Positions 34,787 to 45,895 of a DNA stretch of 64,000 nucleotides are shown piece after piece (positions within the stretch are counted from its first letter, which is position 1; each line of letters begins with the position of its first letter). The notes below the pieces were generated by a model. The model made no database searches. It worked only from the letters and a program-made list of their open reading frames with translations, and was not told the origin of the DNA. Origin of the DNA: Prunella strophiata (Eukaryota; Chordata; Aves; Passeriformes; Prunellidae); assembly GCA_036583965.1 (NCBI GenBank), contig JAZBQD010000030.1, positions 112,745,889 through 112,809,888 of the forward strand, read 5' to 3'. The position numbers and the translations under genes are program-made.

Positions 34787-36921
34787 CCCATGTGTCCCTT
34801 CAGAGCTTCTCCCACATCTACACACTTCTTGGTGCATTTTAAGTATTGCTAGTTATCACATAAATATTTAGTACCCTCCCCAAACAATTAGCAAGAGGTT
34901 GTGACAGATTCATGGCCCTTTGCTTTATCTTCCTATTTGACACAATCTGAAAATTACTGGATTATGGAAATACCTTCTGCCCACTGTCACATATCTGGGG
35001 ATGACCCAGGCCAGTCAAAATAAAATTAAGCTCCAAAGGCTCAAACCATCACTCACTATTAAGGGACTGGGAAATGAAAAATATTTTTAACATATTAAGA
35101 ATTCCTGAAGCTTTAACATAACTTATAGCTGTCAGAAAAAGCTAAAGTTGTAACAGAAGATAACATATCCTCCTAAGTGAGCATGTGGTGTTGCTGTAGA
35201 AGACTCTGTTCCTTTACACTTGAGATGTTTTTGATTACAAAACTATGGAGTAGCAAGGATCAGTAAAAATCAAGAAATCATTTAAAGACTCATTTGCTTT
35301 CAGCTGAGCACAGGGAAGAAAAAAACATTTTGGCTTGGAGGGGAAAAGAAAACTTGAGGAAGGAAACAAAACTAGAAAACAGAAAAACATCATGTCACTG
35401 GAGATAAAAGTTTAGTTCCTGGCATCTCATTTATCTTCATAACTCGGATAAAGGAATATAATGGATATTCATTTCTAAATTTATTTTATACATATTTGTT
35501 GATAAGGATGTGATCTTTTGACTTTTTCATAACCTAGTGGAGATAAACATCCTTAAAACAGGCCCTCCAGCACTTTCAGAAGCCAGCCTTCCATCTATAA
35601 TTAACAGTGTTTTCTTCTTCTCAGAGTTTTGACCTATCTTCTACATGGATTTCAATAATACTGTTTATTAGGCTCTTTATTATGTCTAATATGTCAGACA
35701 GTCTGTCACAAACACAGCTTAAAATGCAATAATCAGGAAAAGAAAGTCACTGGTTTTATCAAGCAATAACTCCCCAGTCACAGCCTGATCTGTGCATACA
35801 TTATTTCCTCACACAATCCAAACCAAGGAGATTGGCAAGGAGAAACAAGAACTTGCCAAATATTGCCTGAAACAGTTGAGCAGAAATGATAATACAGTAC
35901 ATTAATTAATGTTTAAAGCTTGCCAAAGGTTTAAATGAGTGAGAACTGGCAAGGTTGCCAGCTATAGTGAAGATGGATATGAGAATTACACACCTGAATG
36001 CTACTTGTTTTCCCCTGGTGGAGCAAATTTACAATATTTTTATTGTTTTAATGACTTGCAGGACGATTTCCCCAACAGATTTGGAATATATCAGAGAGAA
36101 GGTTTGACTGTCAGATGTGTCACACCAGCCTCATTTATTTTGGAAGCCAGGCTGAGAAAAATAAATTCCACTTGCTTCTGATGGAATCCATTGCAGGAAC
36201 TCTGATATTTAATTTGAATATAGCACAGAAGTTCAAGAGAAAGCAGTGGGAAGAGGGAGGATTGGTAAAAAAAGGTTGATGGTCTTTAACACCCTGGTGC
36301 TTTCTGCAGCTGGAAATGCTCTAAGACAGAAATTTAAGCAGGATGAGTTCAGAGTGGCAAAATTCAGAGTGGAATTTTGTCCACTCAGGCTTTTGTTGCA
36401 CGCAGGGTGTTGGGACAGGTTTATATCCCAAAGCTTTAGCAGCTGAGCCCACAGCTGTTGGCAGATAATGCTTCCCACAAAGTGCCACCAGAACATCAGG
36501 ATCTGGGCTTGCAGGGCCCTCGAGGTCACAGCATGGGGACAAAAGCATCAGACCCACCAGGGGAAGATTTCTGCCACCAAATCTCTGGGGAAAACTGCCA
36601 GAGAAGTGCAGCTGAAAGGGTGCAGGGCTCCAAGCAGGGGTGGGCTGCAGGTTCACAAGTGCAAAGTCTCCAGGGTTTAGCTCACCCACGGGTCTCTGCA
36701 GCACATGGAACTGTTCACATCCCACTTGCCATTTGTGGAGGCTGCTCAGAGCATTTCAGGCCATGAAAGTCAGTAAACAAACCCAAAGTCTATTATTGTG
36801 TTCTGAGGCATTGTCTGCTCCCCCGCAGCATAAATCAGTGTCGGGAACAGCGAGTGCAGAGCAGCTGCAAGGGCTGAGCCCTCCCAGCTTTCTCCTCCCC
36901 TGAGCACTGGGTTTAAGGGCT
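34787..36921. other. Unique AT-rich sequence, no gene seen
   Basis: About 2.1 kb with no recognised gene or transposon. The open frame at 35939-36181 lacks any supporting splice or domain feature I can identify. Confidence 0.45.
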
Positions 36922-38078
36922 AATGGTGTCCTGGGGTCATTGGGATGGGCATTGCCAGCAGGGCAGGGGTGATGCTGCCCCTGTGTCAGCCCTGGGGGCA
37001 CCTCTGGGTGCTGTGCCCAGCTCTGGGTGCTCAGCACAGCAGGGACAGGAGCTCCTGGAGCTGAGCAAGGGCCTGGAGCAGCTCCGTGCCCAGGAGAGGC
37101 TGAGGGAGCTGGGGCTGCTCAGCCTGGAGAGGAGCCCCAGGGAGAGGGGCCTCAGCCCTGGGGGTCCCTGGTGTCCCTGGCTGTCTGTCCCTGTGTGTCC
37201 CTGTGTGTCCCTGGGTCCCCCAGTCTGTCCCTGTGTCCCCCTGTCTGTCCCTGTGTCCCCCAAGGTTCTGTCCCTGGTCCCCCTGTGTCCCCCCCCTGTC
37301 TGTCCCTGTGTGTCCCTGTGTCCCCCTGTCTGTCCCTGTGTGTCCCTGTCTGTCCCTGTGTCCCCCTGTGTGTCCCTGTCTGTCCCTGTGTGTCCCTGTC
37401 TGTCCCTGTGTGTCCCTGTGTCCCCCTGTGTCCCCCTGTGTCCCCCTGTCTGTCCCTGTGTGTCCCTGTGTCCCCCTGTGTCCCCCTGTCTGTCCCTGTG
37501 TCCCCCTGTGTCCCCAGTCTGTCCCTGTGTGTCCCTGTGTCCCCCTGTCTGTCCCTGTGTGTCCCTGTGTGTCCCTGTGTCCCCCTGTGTGTCCCTGGGT
37601 CCCCCTGTGTGTCCCTGTGTGTCCCTGTCTGTCCCTGTGTGTCCCTGTGTGTCCCTGTCTGTCCCTGTGTCCCCCTGTCTGTCCCTGTGTGTCCCTGTCT
37701 GTCCCTGTGTGTCCCTGTGTCCCCAGTCTGTCCCTGTGTGTCCCTGTGTCCCCAGTCTGTCCCTGTGTCCCCAGTCTGTCCTGTCCCTGTGCTCAGGAGG
37801 TCAGAGCAGCCCCAGGCTCTGCCCCAGGCCCAGCAATGGCCCCAGAGCCACGGGCAGGGCTGAGCCCAGCAATTCCCCTGCACAGGAGGCACAGCTTCTG
37901 CCCTGGGCAGTGCCCAGCCCTGAGCAGAGCCCAGAGAGGCTCTGGGGTCTCCTCCCTGGGACATTCCAGAGCCACCTGGACACAGCCCTGTGCCCTGTGC
38001 TCTGGGCTGGCCCTGCTGGAGCAGGGAGGTGGCACCAGTGACCCTCTGTGGTCCCTGCCAGCCTGACCCATTCTGTAA
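36922..38078 (+). mobile_element. CR1 LINE 3' part with a ~620-bp internal minisatellite
   Basis: The upstream part (ggtgtcctggggtcattggg, 'gggcattgccagcagggcag') corresponds to the end of the CR1 reverse-transcriptase region. 'gctgagggagctggggctgc' leads into the array at 37165-37790. The downstream part (ggtcagagcagccccaggct, ccacctggacacagccctgt) closely matches 12721-13017 and ends 'agcctgacccattctgtaaa'. The 372-codon and similar frames on both strands follow the array and are not genes. Confidence 0.9.
37165..37790 (+). repeat. Long TGTCCCTGTG / TGTCCCCC minisatellite inside CR1
   Basis: About 620 bases built from 10-base words tgtccctgtg, tgtccccctg and tgtccctgtc in mixed order. The minus strand is a succession of GGG to GGGGG runs separated by 5-7 bases (gggacacagggacagacagg). 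The related CR1 at 12528 has only about 110 bases of array at the same point. Confidence 0.95.
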
Positions 38079-38325
38079 AACCAACTCAAGCACCTTGGAG
38101 AGCACGAGTGCCCTTCAGCACTTCAGCTTTGGTCAGCTCCAGGTGAAGCCTGCAGGCTCCCACCCTCTCTCAGCCCTCCCAGTTTTAGCTGGACTTTGTG
38201 ATGTGGTCACAATTTTGGGTCAGCAATCAGTGACTGTCAGGTGGCAACAAAGCTCTTTATACACCAGCCATGAAGAAATAAATAAGAGTAACTCACTGGA
38301 ACTGGCACAGAACTGAGAGAAAAAA

Positions 38326-38949
38326 TGTCAGAGGTCTCTCAGGAGCTCGAGATGACCCTGAGATGTTTGAGAGTCTCTGTGTCCCAGCTCGACAACCAAA
38401 GAAGGAGTCAGGATTCTTCATTTATGGTCTCCAAGGTTGTTTATTTTCTCTTATCTATTACATTTTTTCCCTGACCAGCCCAGGTCTGTTCAGCAGGCCA
38501 GTCCATGGCACACTGCCCACCTCTGGGGTGGTGTTGTCTTTTTATACTAAAAACTACCTGTACATTATTGACAGTTATTTTCCAATACCTATCACCTGTG
38601 TTACACAGTCCAACTCTACTCTAAACCAATCCAAAAGTGCCACCATCACCCAGAAGATGGAGGCTGTGAAGAAGGAGAAAGAAGGACAGAACACACCCAA
38701 ATTCCTCCATCTTGACCCCCAAACCCTCATTCTAAAAACCCCAAAATTCTACTTTTTCACCCTGTGATAAACTAATTATTACTCTACTTAATTTTTGTGG
38801 CTTGCAGCTCTTCATATAAGGCTGATAATTTTTTTCATGGTTCAGGATCAAAGGCACAGGGGTCTTGGGCTCTGTGCCAAGGTCTCTGAGCCCCCTGCCA
38901 GGGGCTGGAGCCATCCAGGGCAGCCAGAGGGATGTGCTGGGTTCTGACA
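38326..38949 (-). mobile_element. Solo ERV LTR, family of three copies (copy 1)
   Basis: On the minus strand it begins TGTCAGAACCC (38949) and ends GACCTCTGACA (38326). The flanks GAAAAAA (left) and GAAAAA (right) fit a 6-bp duplication with one extra A. The reverse complement of a TATA box (tttttatac, about 38540) and of AATAAA (38440-38445) stand in the same places as in the copies at 44682 and 48722. No internal retroviral sequence is attached, so it is a solo LTR. Confidence 0.85.
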
Positions 38950-38955
38950 GAAAAA

Positions 38956-40673
38956 TTTCTGCCTTTTCTCACAGAAGAACCTTCCCACCATTTCCCTGTG
39001 CATGGAAGTGAAGGTGAGGCTGCTGAAGGCTCTCCCTGAGTGGAAATGAGAAGAAATGTGATACCAGCCATGTGTAGGATGGGCAGGTGCCAAATGAGCA
39101 AGTCTGCTGCCAAAGGCCTGCACAGCTCACTTTCTTCTCAGAGGTCTAGAAAAACCAAGTGAGCTGAGTGAAGGACTGAACTACTGATGTGCCTCCCTCC
39201 TAAATCCACCTGCATTTATGTCCCAATTAGACTCATCCTTTCCTCTGCCAGGTCAACAGGACACCTGCAGCACTTCATTAATGACAAGGGAAATATTTGA
39301 AAATGTTAACAGCCTTGGATGATCACTTTCTAATGAGAGAAAACCCTTTTAAAGGATAAGGGGGTCATTTTAAATGTACAGGAGGATTCAGGCTGGGAGG
39401 ATTCTCCTGTCACCTCACACTGCAATTCATGAAACCTTTCAGGAGGATTTTTTACCTAGATTTTTTACCTGCCCAGCAGAGGGATAACCAACACTCCATC
39501 CCTCACACAGTCACTGTATCCATGCCCCAGAACCATTTCCCATTCTGCTGCTTTATTAATCCCTAAGAGCACATCAAGAACTTGCCTTGGATCCCTTTCT
39601 GAAGGAGGATTCTGGCTGCCAAGAGCATCCCCACACATTGGGGCTGCAGGCCCCTCACACTCATGTTCCCACATGTCCCTTAATCCAAAAACCCAGAAAA
39701 CAGTGGGCAGATTCTGCTGAGGTTCTTCTGCTCAACTGCACTTGTTGGAGTTAGAATTACAGATTTTTTTTAAAAGCATCTACAGTGGAATTTAAATTCA
39801 TTTTCTTCTGGCAGCAAAGTTAATGGGGGATTTTTATTTTTTTTTTTCCTCACAGAGCTGTAGGTTTCTCACCCTCAACAGTCAGCAAACATGAGACAGG
39901 TTGCCAGGTAAATTGTTTTCCCACACATTCAGCTCTCCCTCTGTCTCACATTCTCACAGCCTTCAGGCTCCAGGAGAGGAAGAGGGTAGAATTCTTTAGC
40001 AGATTCCTTTTGGGGCACTTTGACCCTCTCAAAACATTAAACCCATTTTATTGTCACCAAATCTACTGCACAAATTATATAAGGACATAATATAGATGGA
40101 TATTACATAACTCCAGCCATGGGCAGTGTATTTTCTCTTACTGTGAGAAGCAAAGTGGAGATTTTCTGAGCATAATTTCACATTTTAGTCCAGGACTAAC
40201 ATTGAACTATTCTACACTCAAAGACACACACAGACAAGGCTGATAATTAGTTCCATTTGCTCCTTGTCTTTAAAAATTCTGAAGGGAGCAACACCAGACC
40301 TGAAGAGGTTTCAGTGATATCTTCAGGACATTTTAGTACAAAATGTTTTCTGATGAAATCTGTCATGCTTTGGGACCAGCTGAAAGTGTTTTCCTTGCAC
40401 CACTAGATCTTTTGAGATTTCAAATTCCTGTCTTTCCTCTGCCAAATAGAGTGCAGCAATTTAAAAAACAACTCCAAAAAAAAAAAATAAAAAAGTTGAT
40501 TTGACTCCCATTGTGTAATTTCTGAGTTATAAGAATACTGTATTTTACTTAATATTATTGATTTTCAATTTCTTTTTAGGTTAGTACTTGAAACTTTCTT
40601 AAGGGGAAAAATGCAAAATAGTCACTAAAAATGAAGTTTTATAGATCAAAAATATAAAATACTATTTTTTATT
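38956..40673. other. Unique sequence, no gene seen
   Basis: About 1.7 kb with no recognised gene or transposon. Confidence 0.5.
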
Positions 40674-40842
40674 TGCCCAGAGGGGCTGTGGGAACACCTC
40701 CATCCCTGGAAATGTTCAGTGACAGTCTGGAAGGGATTCTGAGCAACCTGGTCTTGTGGAAGGTGTCCCTGTCCATGGCAGGGGGTTGGAACTGGATCTT
40801 TAAGGTCCCTCCCAAGCCAAATAATCCTGTGATTCTGTGATA
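40674..40842 (+). mobile_element. CR1 LINE 3' end, diverged
   Basis: The plus strand reads 'ggaaggtgtccctgtccatg', 'gatctttaaggtccctccca' and 'aatcctgtgattctgtgata', a CR1 3' end with its octamer tail. Upstream similarity starts at about 'gcccagaggggctgtgg'. Confidence 0.87.
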
Positions 40843-43800
40843 AAAATTGCACTGACAATTTTGAAAGCTTTTTCCAAACCATTTACAGCCAGGCTACTCA
40901 TTGTCACCATATCTGCTTTCTACTGAAATTGGAATATTTGTGGAAAAAAAACCCACCAGAATTCCAAATTAAACAAAAATATAAAAGGGAATAAGAGCTT
41001 TTAAATTAATTGCTGACAAGCTCTATTTGAAACAGCCAAACCCTAGCACCTGAATGTTTTCTGCATCACATCCCATGAATATCCTGCAGCCAAACCTGCA
41101 GTGCTGCAAGGAGAGTATTCCCATGAGAGTCATTTCAACTATGGGACACAGAGAAACCAGACCAAAAATGCCCCAAAAATGGGATACAAACAGCCAAGCC
41201 AGTAGAAGATAACTCTGAGTTGAAACTTTTTCAAAAAGGTGTCAGGAAAGTATGTTTGCCTCAGGAGTCTTTATAAAAACTGGGAATAATCTGTCCCCCA
41301 GATTCCAGGTGGAAGCCAGCACAAATCCATGTACCAGCACCCTGCTCTAAATTGAGGAAATGCACTTTGCTGCTGATTCAGCTGAAATTGGGGCTGCCTT
41401 GTCCAGTGTGAAGGAGGGAATGGTTATTCCAGGCTGAGAAGAGTGAAAATGTGAGAGGATTTCAAGAGTTCTCTGCCTCACTGCAGAGAAGATGATTTTA
41501 ATAAAATGCACCCAAGTGCACCAGCACGCTGCCAAGTCCCAAGCTGAATATTTGGAAGTACCTGTCTAATGACTGAAGACAGAAATGAATTCACAAGTTC
41601 TGTGCCCAGCAGTGCAACAAAAAAAAAACCCCAAAAAAACACTTAGTGTGGACGGCTGACAAAAATATTCCCTTTTTCCCTTTGCAGCAATCGGGGAGTG
41701 AAGAACCTTCCTTCCCCTGTTCATTCCCTGAATGTGAAATGACAATGGAGGAGTTTTGCTGCCACGCTCCAGGCAGATTTCAAAGAGAAATGTGTGTTCC
41801 CCTTGGGGAAAAATGCACAATTTCCAGGCCAGGAGAGTCTGGGAGCAGGGCACGCACACAAGGTTGGAAAACAAGATCCGAGTGAAATGCAAAGTGTGGA
41901 GAAGGTGGAGGGGACAGTTTAAAGGAAAAACCTGTGAAAATAGAGAAAATACTTTCAAAGACAAGCAGTGTTTTTTGCTCTGTGGCTGTGTGACAGCTGC
42001 TTCTCCTTCCCCTCGTGACTGCAGCAGGCTGGAAGTGGTGCAGGAGGAATTCTGGACCCCAGGATCTGGCAAGGGTCCCCAGGTCTTTGCAACACAAAGG
42101 GAAAGGAGCAGGTCATTAAAAAAAATCATTCAAAATGGCCAGGAGTGCAAAAAAACCTTATTTTTGGCTTGTTTTTGGGTGCAGCTCCAGATCAGAGACA
42201 GGGTGTAGGAGATGAACAAAATCCTGGTGCCCAGTGTGAGGAAATCCATGGCACCACAACAATGGGAACAGGGAATGGAGTCAGACTTTTCAATATCTCC
42301 TGGGAAATCAGGGCCACCCAAGATGCATCTTTTGGTGTATCCTATGCCTGTAGCACAGCTAAATATCATGACTTTGCTTTAAGTGGACAGTTTTGATGGG
42401 ATCCTATGGATATTTTGCATATAAAGCTACTGGGGGAGGGGGGGAGGGGAAGGTTTTTTTAAGAATTAATGGGGTTTTCCTATAGTTTCCTTAAGAAAAA
42501 TGAAATTATACAATCTGTCTCCTTGTCTCATCCTTCTGCCCAATTGTTTTTGAACCTTTCACATGAGATCAGCATATTTGGAGGCACTGGGCAGGCACAG
42601 AGGGCATCTGTGCTGGTGGGATGGATAACCCTGTGTCCCTGCAGCAGGAGCAGAGAATTCCTGGAGTCTGTAACACAGACAGGTTGTTTTTATCAGGTTA
42701 GACTCCACCACCATCAAAACTCTCCTGAGCACCATCACACCAAGCATGCAGAGGGGCTCCTCTCAGCTCTGCACCCACCTGTACCTGCAGAGAGCTCTGC
42801 CAGTGTTTGCCAGCATAAATCCAGCATAATTCCATCACAGCATCCTACAACCAGCAACACAGGAAAAATCCCTGACATTACTTCGGGCACTTTCAGCTGA
42901 AAAATGACAAGAAATTTGACATTTAGTTCTTTGTGCTCTGTCTTTACAGTACAAGAAGGAATGTGTCAATGAATAACCACAGAGCTGCAGCAACCAAATG
43001 CTGCAAATCATGCTGATGTCCATAAGAGAGGAGAAGGAATGAGAGCATTTTGGGGGTGCTCTGAAGTGGCTGAGTTGCTACTGCAGAATTCCTTGCAGGC
43101 ATTTTGTGCTCAGGGTTCAGCCCTTTACCACCCTCATGCTTTTTACAGGCCACAGGACAAACCACACCAATCACCTTTGGCAAGAAGAGATGATCTGTGC
43201 AACACCTAAACGACACAAAGTCCCAAAATACACTATTAACACAATTTATCAGCACATAATTACCTCAGTGACTCCTCCAAGTAACTGGTGGCCTTTTGTC
43301 TCAGTGAAATTATGATTATTTCCTATTGGCATCTCCATAATAATTTATTGAACAAGGTTTCCAGCAGAGATGTCCTGTTGAGCAGATGTGAGTGAAGCTT
43401 TTGCTTCCCACAGCCTGTGCCAGAGGGGAGAGGTGATGGGGTTTGACTCATTTACCCAAGGCTGGGTACAAACCTGCAGCTCCCCAGGGAGATTTTTTTT
43501 CCTGCCAGCCCACAATCTGTGTTAATTTCTTTAAATGTGATATTAAAAACACAGCAAATATGTAATATCTGCTGGAGCAATGGTTGGAATAAACAGGAGA
43601 CCTGCTGGAATTTACAAATTGTCTGTGACAAGTGAACACAGCACCATGTTTCATGGAAACAGTGAATTGGACACTTGCCTGATTCAGCAAAGAAGCTGTC
43701 TTTATAATTTGCATTTCACTTCAATTTTTTCTGTCCCCTAGTTTTATTTCCAAGAACTTGGCTTTCTTTAGACTGGGGGGTTTTTTCCACCCTCTCCAAA

Positions 43801-44545
43801 CTTCATTTCCCTTGAAATAATTTTTTAAACTAGGTTTTTTTATTTACTGGTTGTCAAGCATAGAAACTAACTTGATTCATCATCAAACATAATCATGATC
43901 CAGAACAAAGCTGAAGGATTCAATCAGTAGTGAAAGCTGACCAGCCAGTCTTCAATTCACATTAAAAAAAAAGATGAAACTTTCCAGTCTACTGAAAGTA
44001 GAGCTGGCATTTGGGCATGAAAGGCACGCAAGGAAGGGCCTATTTTTAAAAGGAATTATCATGAGCTCAAACCTTCAAAAATAAAAAATTGCTTGTGAAA
44101 GTCAAATCCACAGGGAAAAAACCCAAACCCTCAGTGTATTCCACCTGGGAATCCTGGAAAGGAAGAGGGGGTGGTGGGCAGGGGCAAATGTTTTGAGCAT
44201 GATTCCATTTATTGGCCAAACTCTCTTTATACAGGTGGCCTCTGTCCCCACAGTTCTCCATGATTAGGGTGAAATGCCATTGTGAGAAGTCACTGGGCTG
44301 CTTATTCCAGGGGGATTCATCTAAAGTGGATGCCTGGTAAAGTTTTGCAGCTGCTTTTCAGGGCTGGAATGTTGGCAGAGCTGGTTTGGAGGATGGGGAG
44401 ATGTTCTGTTTGCAACCACATTTATCTGGCTCGTTCACTGAGCAATGCAAAGATGCATTTTTGTAACACAGGAACACATCTGAAACCCCACAGAGCCTGG
44501 TGGGTTTCTGCTCTGGCTCAGTGGAACTGCTGAGAGGAAGAAATC
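40843..44545. other. Unique sequence, no gene seen
   Basis: About 3.7 kb. It includes a G-rich run at 42428-42455. The longest open frames (187 codons on the minus strand at 41566, 150 on the plus strand at 41756) overlap each other and have no recognisable domain, so I treat them as chance. Confidence 0.45.
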
Positions 44546-44681
44546 ATGGAATCACTGAGTGGTTTGGGTTGGAAGGGGCCTTAAAAATCATCTCATCCCA
44601 CCCCTGCCATGGCAGGGACACCTTCCACTGTGCCAGGCTGCTCCCAGCCCCAGTGTCCAGCCTGGCCTTGGGCACTGCCAG
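44546..44681 (-). mobile_element. CR1 LINE 3' end, outer part of a split element
   Basis: The plus strand reads 'catggaatcactgagtggtt', 'ttggaaggggccttaaaaat' and 'ctggccttgggcactgccag', which is reverse-complement CR1. It stops at TGCCAG, where an LTR has inserted, and resumes at 45302. Confidence 0.92.
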
Positions 44682-45079
44682 TGTCAGAACCCAGCACATC
44701 CCTCTGGCTGCCCTGGGTGGCTCCAGCCCCTGGCAGGGGGCTCAGAGACCTTGGCACAGAGCCCAAGACCCCTGTGCCTTTGATTTCAATTCATGGAAAA
44801 AATTACCAACTTTATATGAAGAATTGCAAGCCACAAAAATTAAGTAGAGTAATAATAAGTTTATCACAGGGTGAAAAAGTAGAATTTTGGGGTTTTTTAG
44901 AATGAGGGTTCAGGGGTCAAGATGGAAGAATTTGGGTGTGTTCTGTCCTTCCTTCTTCACAGCCTCCATCTTCTGGGTGATGGTGGCACTTTTGGATTGG
45001 TTTAGAGTAGAGTTGGACTGTGTAACACAGGTGATAGGTATTGGAAAAGAACTGTAAATAATGTACAGGTAGTTTTTAG

Positions 45080-45086
45080 TATAAAA
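45080..45086 (+). promoter_or_regulatory. LTR TATA box
   Basis: TATAAAA inside the LTR at 44682-45301, 100 bases upstream of the LTR's AATAAA. The same word is found in the two sister copies on the minus strand. Confidence 0.7.
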
Positions 45087-45180
45087 AGACAACACCACCC
45101 CAGAGGTGGGCAGTGTGCCTGGGACTGACCTGCTGAACAGACCTGGGCTGGGCAGGGAGAAAATTTGTAAGATAAGGAAT

Positions 45181-45186
45181 AATAAA
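45181..45186 (+). terminator. LTR polyadenylation signal
   Basis: AATAAA inside the LTR, about 115 bases before the LTR 3' end. It is conserved in the sister copies as TTTATT on the plus strand. Confidence 0.65.
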
Positions 45187-45301
45187 CAACCTTGGAAACT
45201 GCACAAGAAGACTCCTGACTCCTTCTTCGGTTTCTCGGGCCAGAACACAGAGACTCTCAAACACATCGGGGTCATCCTGAGCTCCTGAGAGACCCGTGAC
45301 A

Positions 45302-45895
45302 TGCCAGGGATCCAGGGGCAGCCACAGCTGCTCTGGCAATTCCATCCCAGCCCCTGCCCACCCTGTCAGGGAACAATTCCTGTCCAAGATCCCATCTAAT
45401 AGTACTCTCTGTTCGTTTGAGGCCATTCCCCCTTTTCCTGTCCCTCCAGCCCTTGAGAATATTCTGTTTCCATCTTTCTTCTCAGCTCCTTCAGGCCCTG
45501 CAAGGCCACCCTGAGCTCAGCCCAAAGCTTCTCCTGTGCAGGTGAACAATGCCAGCTGTGCCAGCCTTTCCTGCCAGCAGAGCTGCTCCATCCCTCTGCT
45601 CATCCTGGAGCCTCCTCTGGGCTCTCTGCAGCAGCTCCAGCTCCTCCCAGGGCTCTCACCTGAGGGGGCACAGGGACACAATCCCCCCCTCACTGGGGGT
45701 TCTGGGCTGGGACAGGTCAGATCTCACCACCAGCACACCCAGATCCTTCTCCCAGGCTGCTCCATCTGCTCCTCCCAGCCTGGGTTGATCCCAGGGGTTC
45801 AACCAGCCCTTGGTGCTGTCAAACCTCACAAAATTCCTGTGGGACACTTCTGGAGCTGCTCCAGGTCCCTCTGGACATCCCCATGGCTCAGGTGA
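45302..45895 (-). mobile_element. CR1 LINE, continuation beyond the LTR
   Basis: Reverse-complement CR1 resumes with 'tgccagggatccaggggcag' and continues through 'gaggccattcccccttttcc', 'ccaccctgagctcagcccaa' and 'gctcatcctggagcctcctc'. It then reaches reverse-transcriptase-region sequence (agcacacccagatccttctc, gctccaggtccctctggaca). Together with 44546-44681 it makes one 5'-truncated CR1 of about 730 bases. Confidence 0.9.

Larger units (their letters stand above)
44682..45301 (+). mobile_element. Solo ERV LTR inserted in a CR1 (copy 2 of three)
   Basis: This 620-base LTR begins TGTCAGAACCC and ends GACCCGTGACA (TGTCA/TGACA inverted ends). It is flanked by the exact 6-bp duplication TGCCAG at 44676-44681 and 45302-45307. 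Removing the LTR and one TGCCAG restores a continuous CR1 reading (gggcactgccagggatccag), so the boundaries are firm. A TATA box (TATAAAA, 45080-45086) and a polyadenylation signal (AATAAA, 45181-45186) mark the plus strand as the sense strand. The 6-bp duplication points to an ERVK-type (class II) element. Confidence 0.95.

Noticed and set aside
36923..38041. A 372-codon Cys/Pro/Val-rich frame and overlapping frames of 278-317 codons on both strands
   Set aside because: They follow the TGTCCCTGTG array inside a CR1. All frames on both strands are open because the repeat lacks stops.
38363..38767. A 134-codon frame with relatives at 44910-45302 and 48924-49172
   Set aside because: The similarity is due to the shared LTR family. 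The frame is antisense to the LTR, and its conservation follows from the recent common origin of the copies.
41566..42208. Overlapping frames of 187 codons (minus) and 150 codons (plus)
   Set aside because: No domain, no coding bias and no splice context that I can see. Frames of this length in opposite directions over the same DNA are expected by chance in 64 kb.
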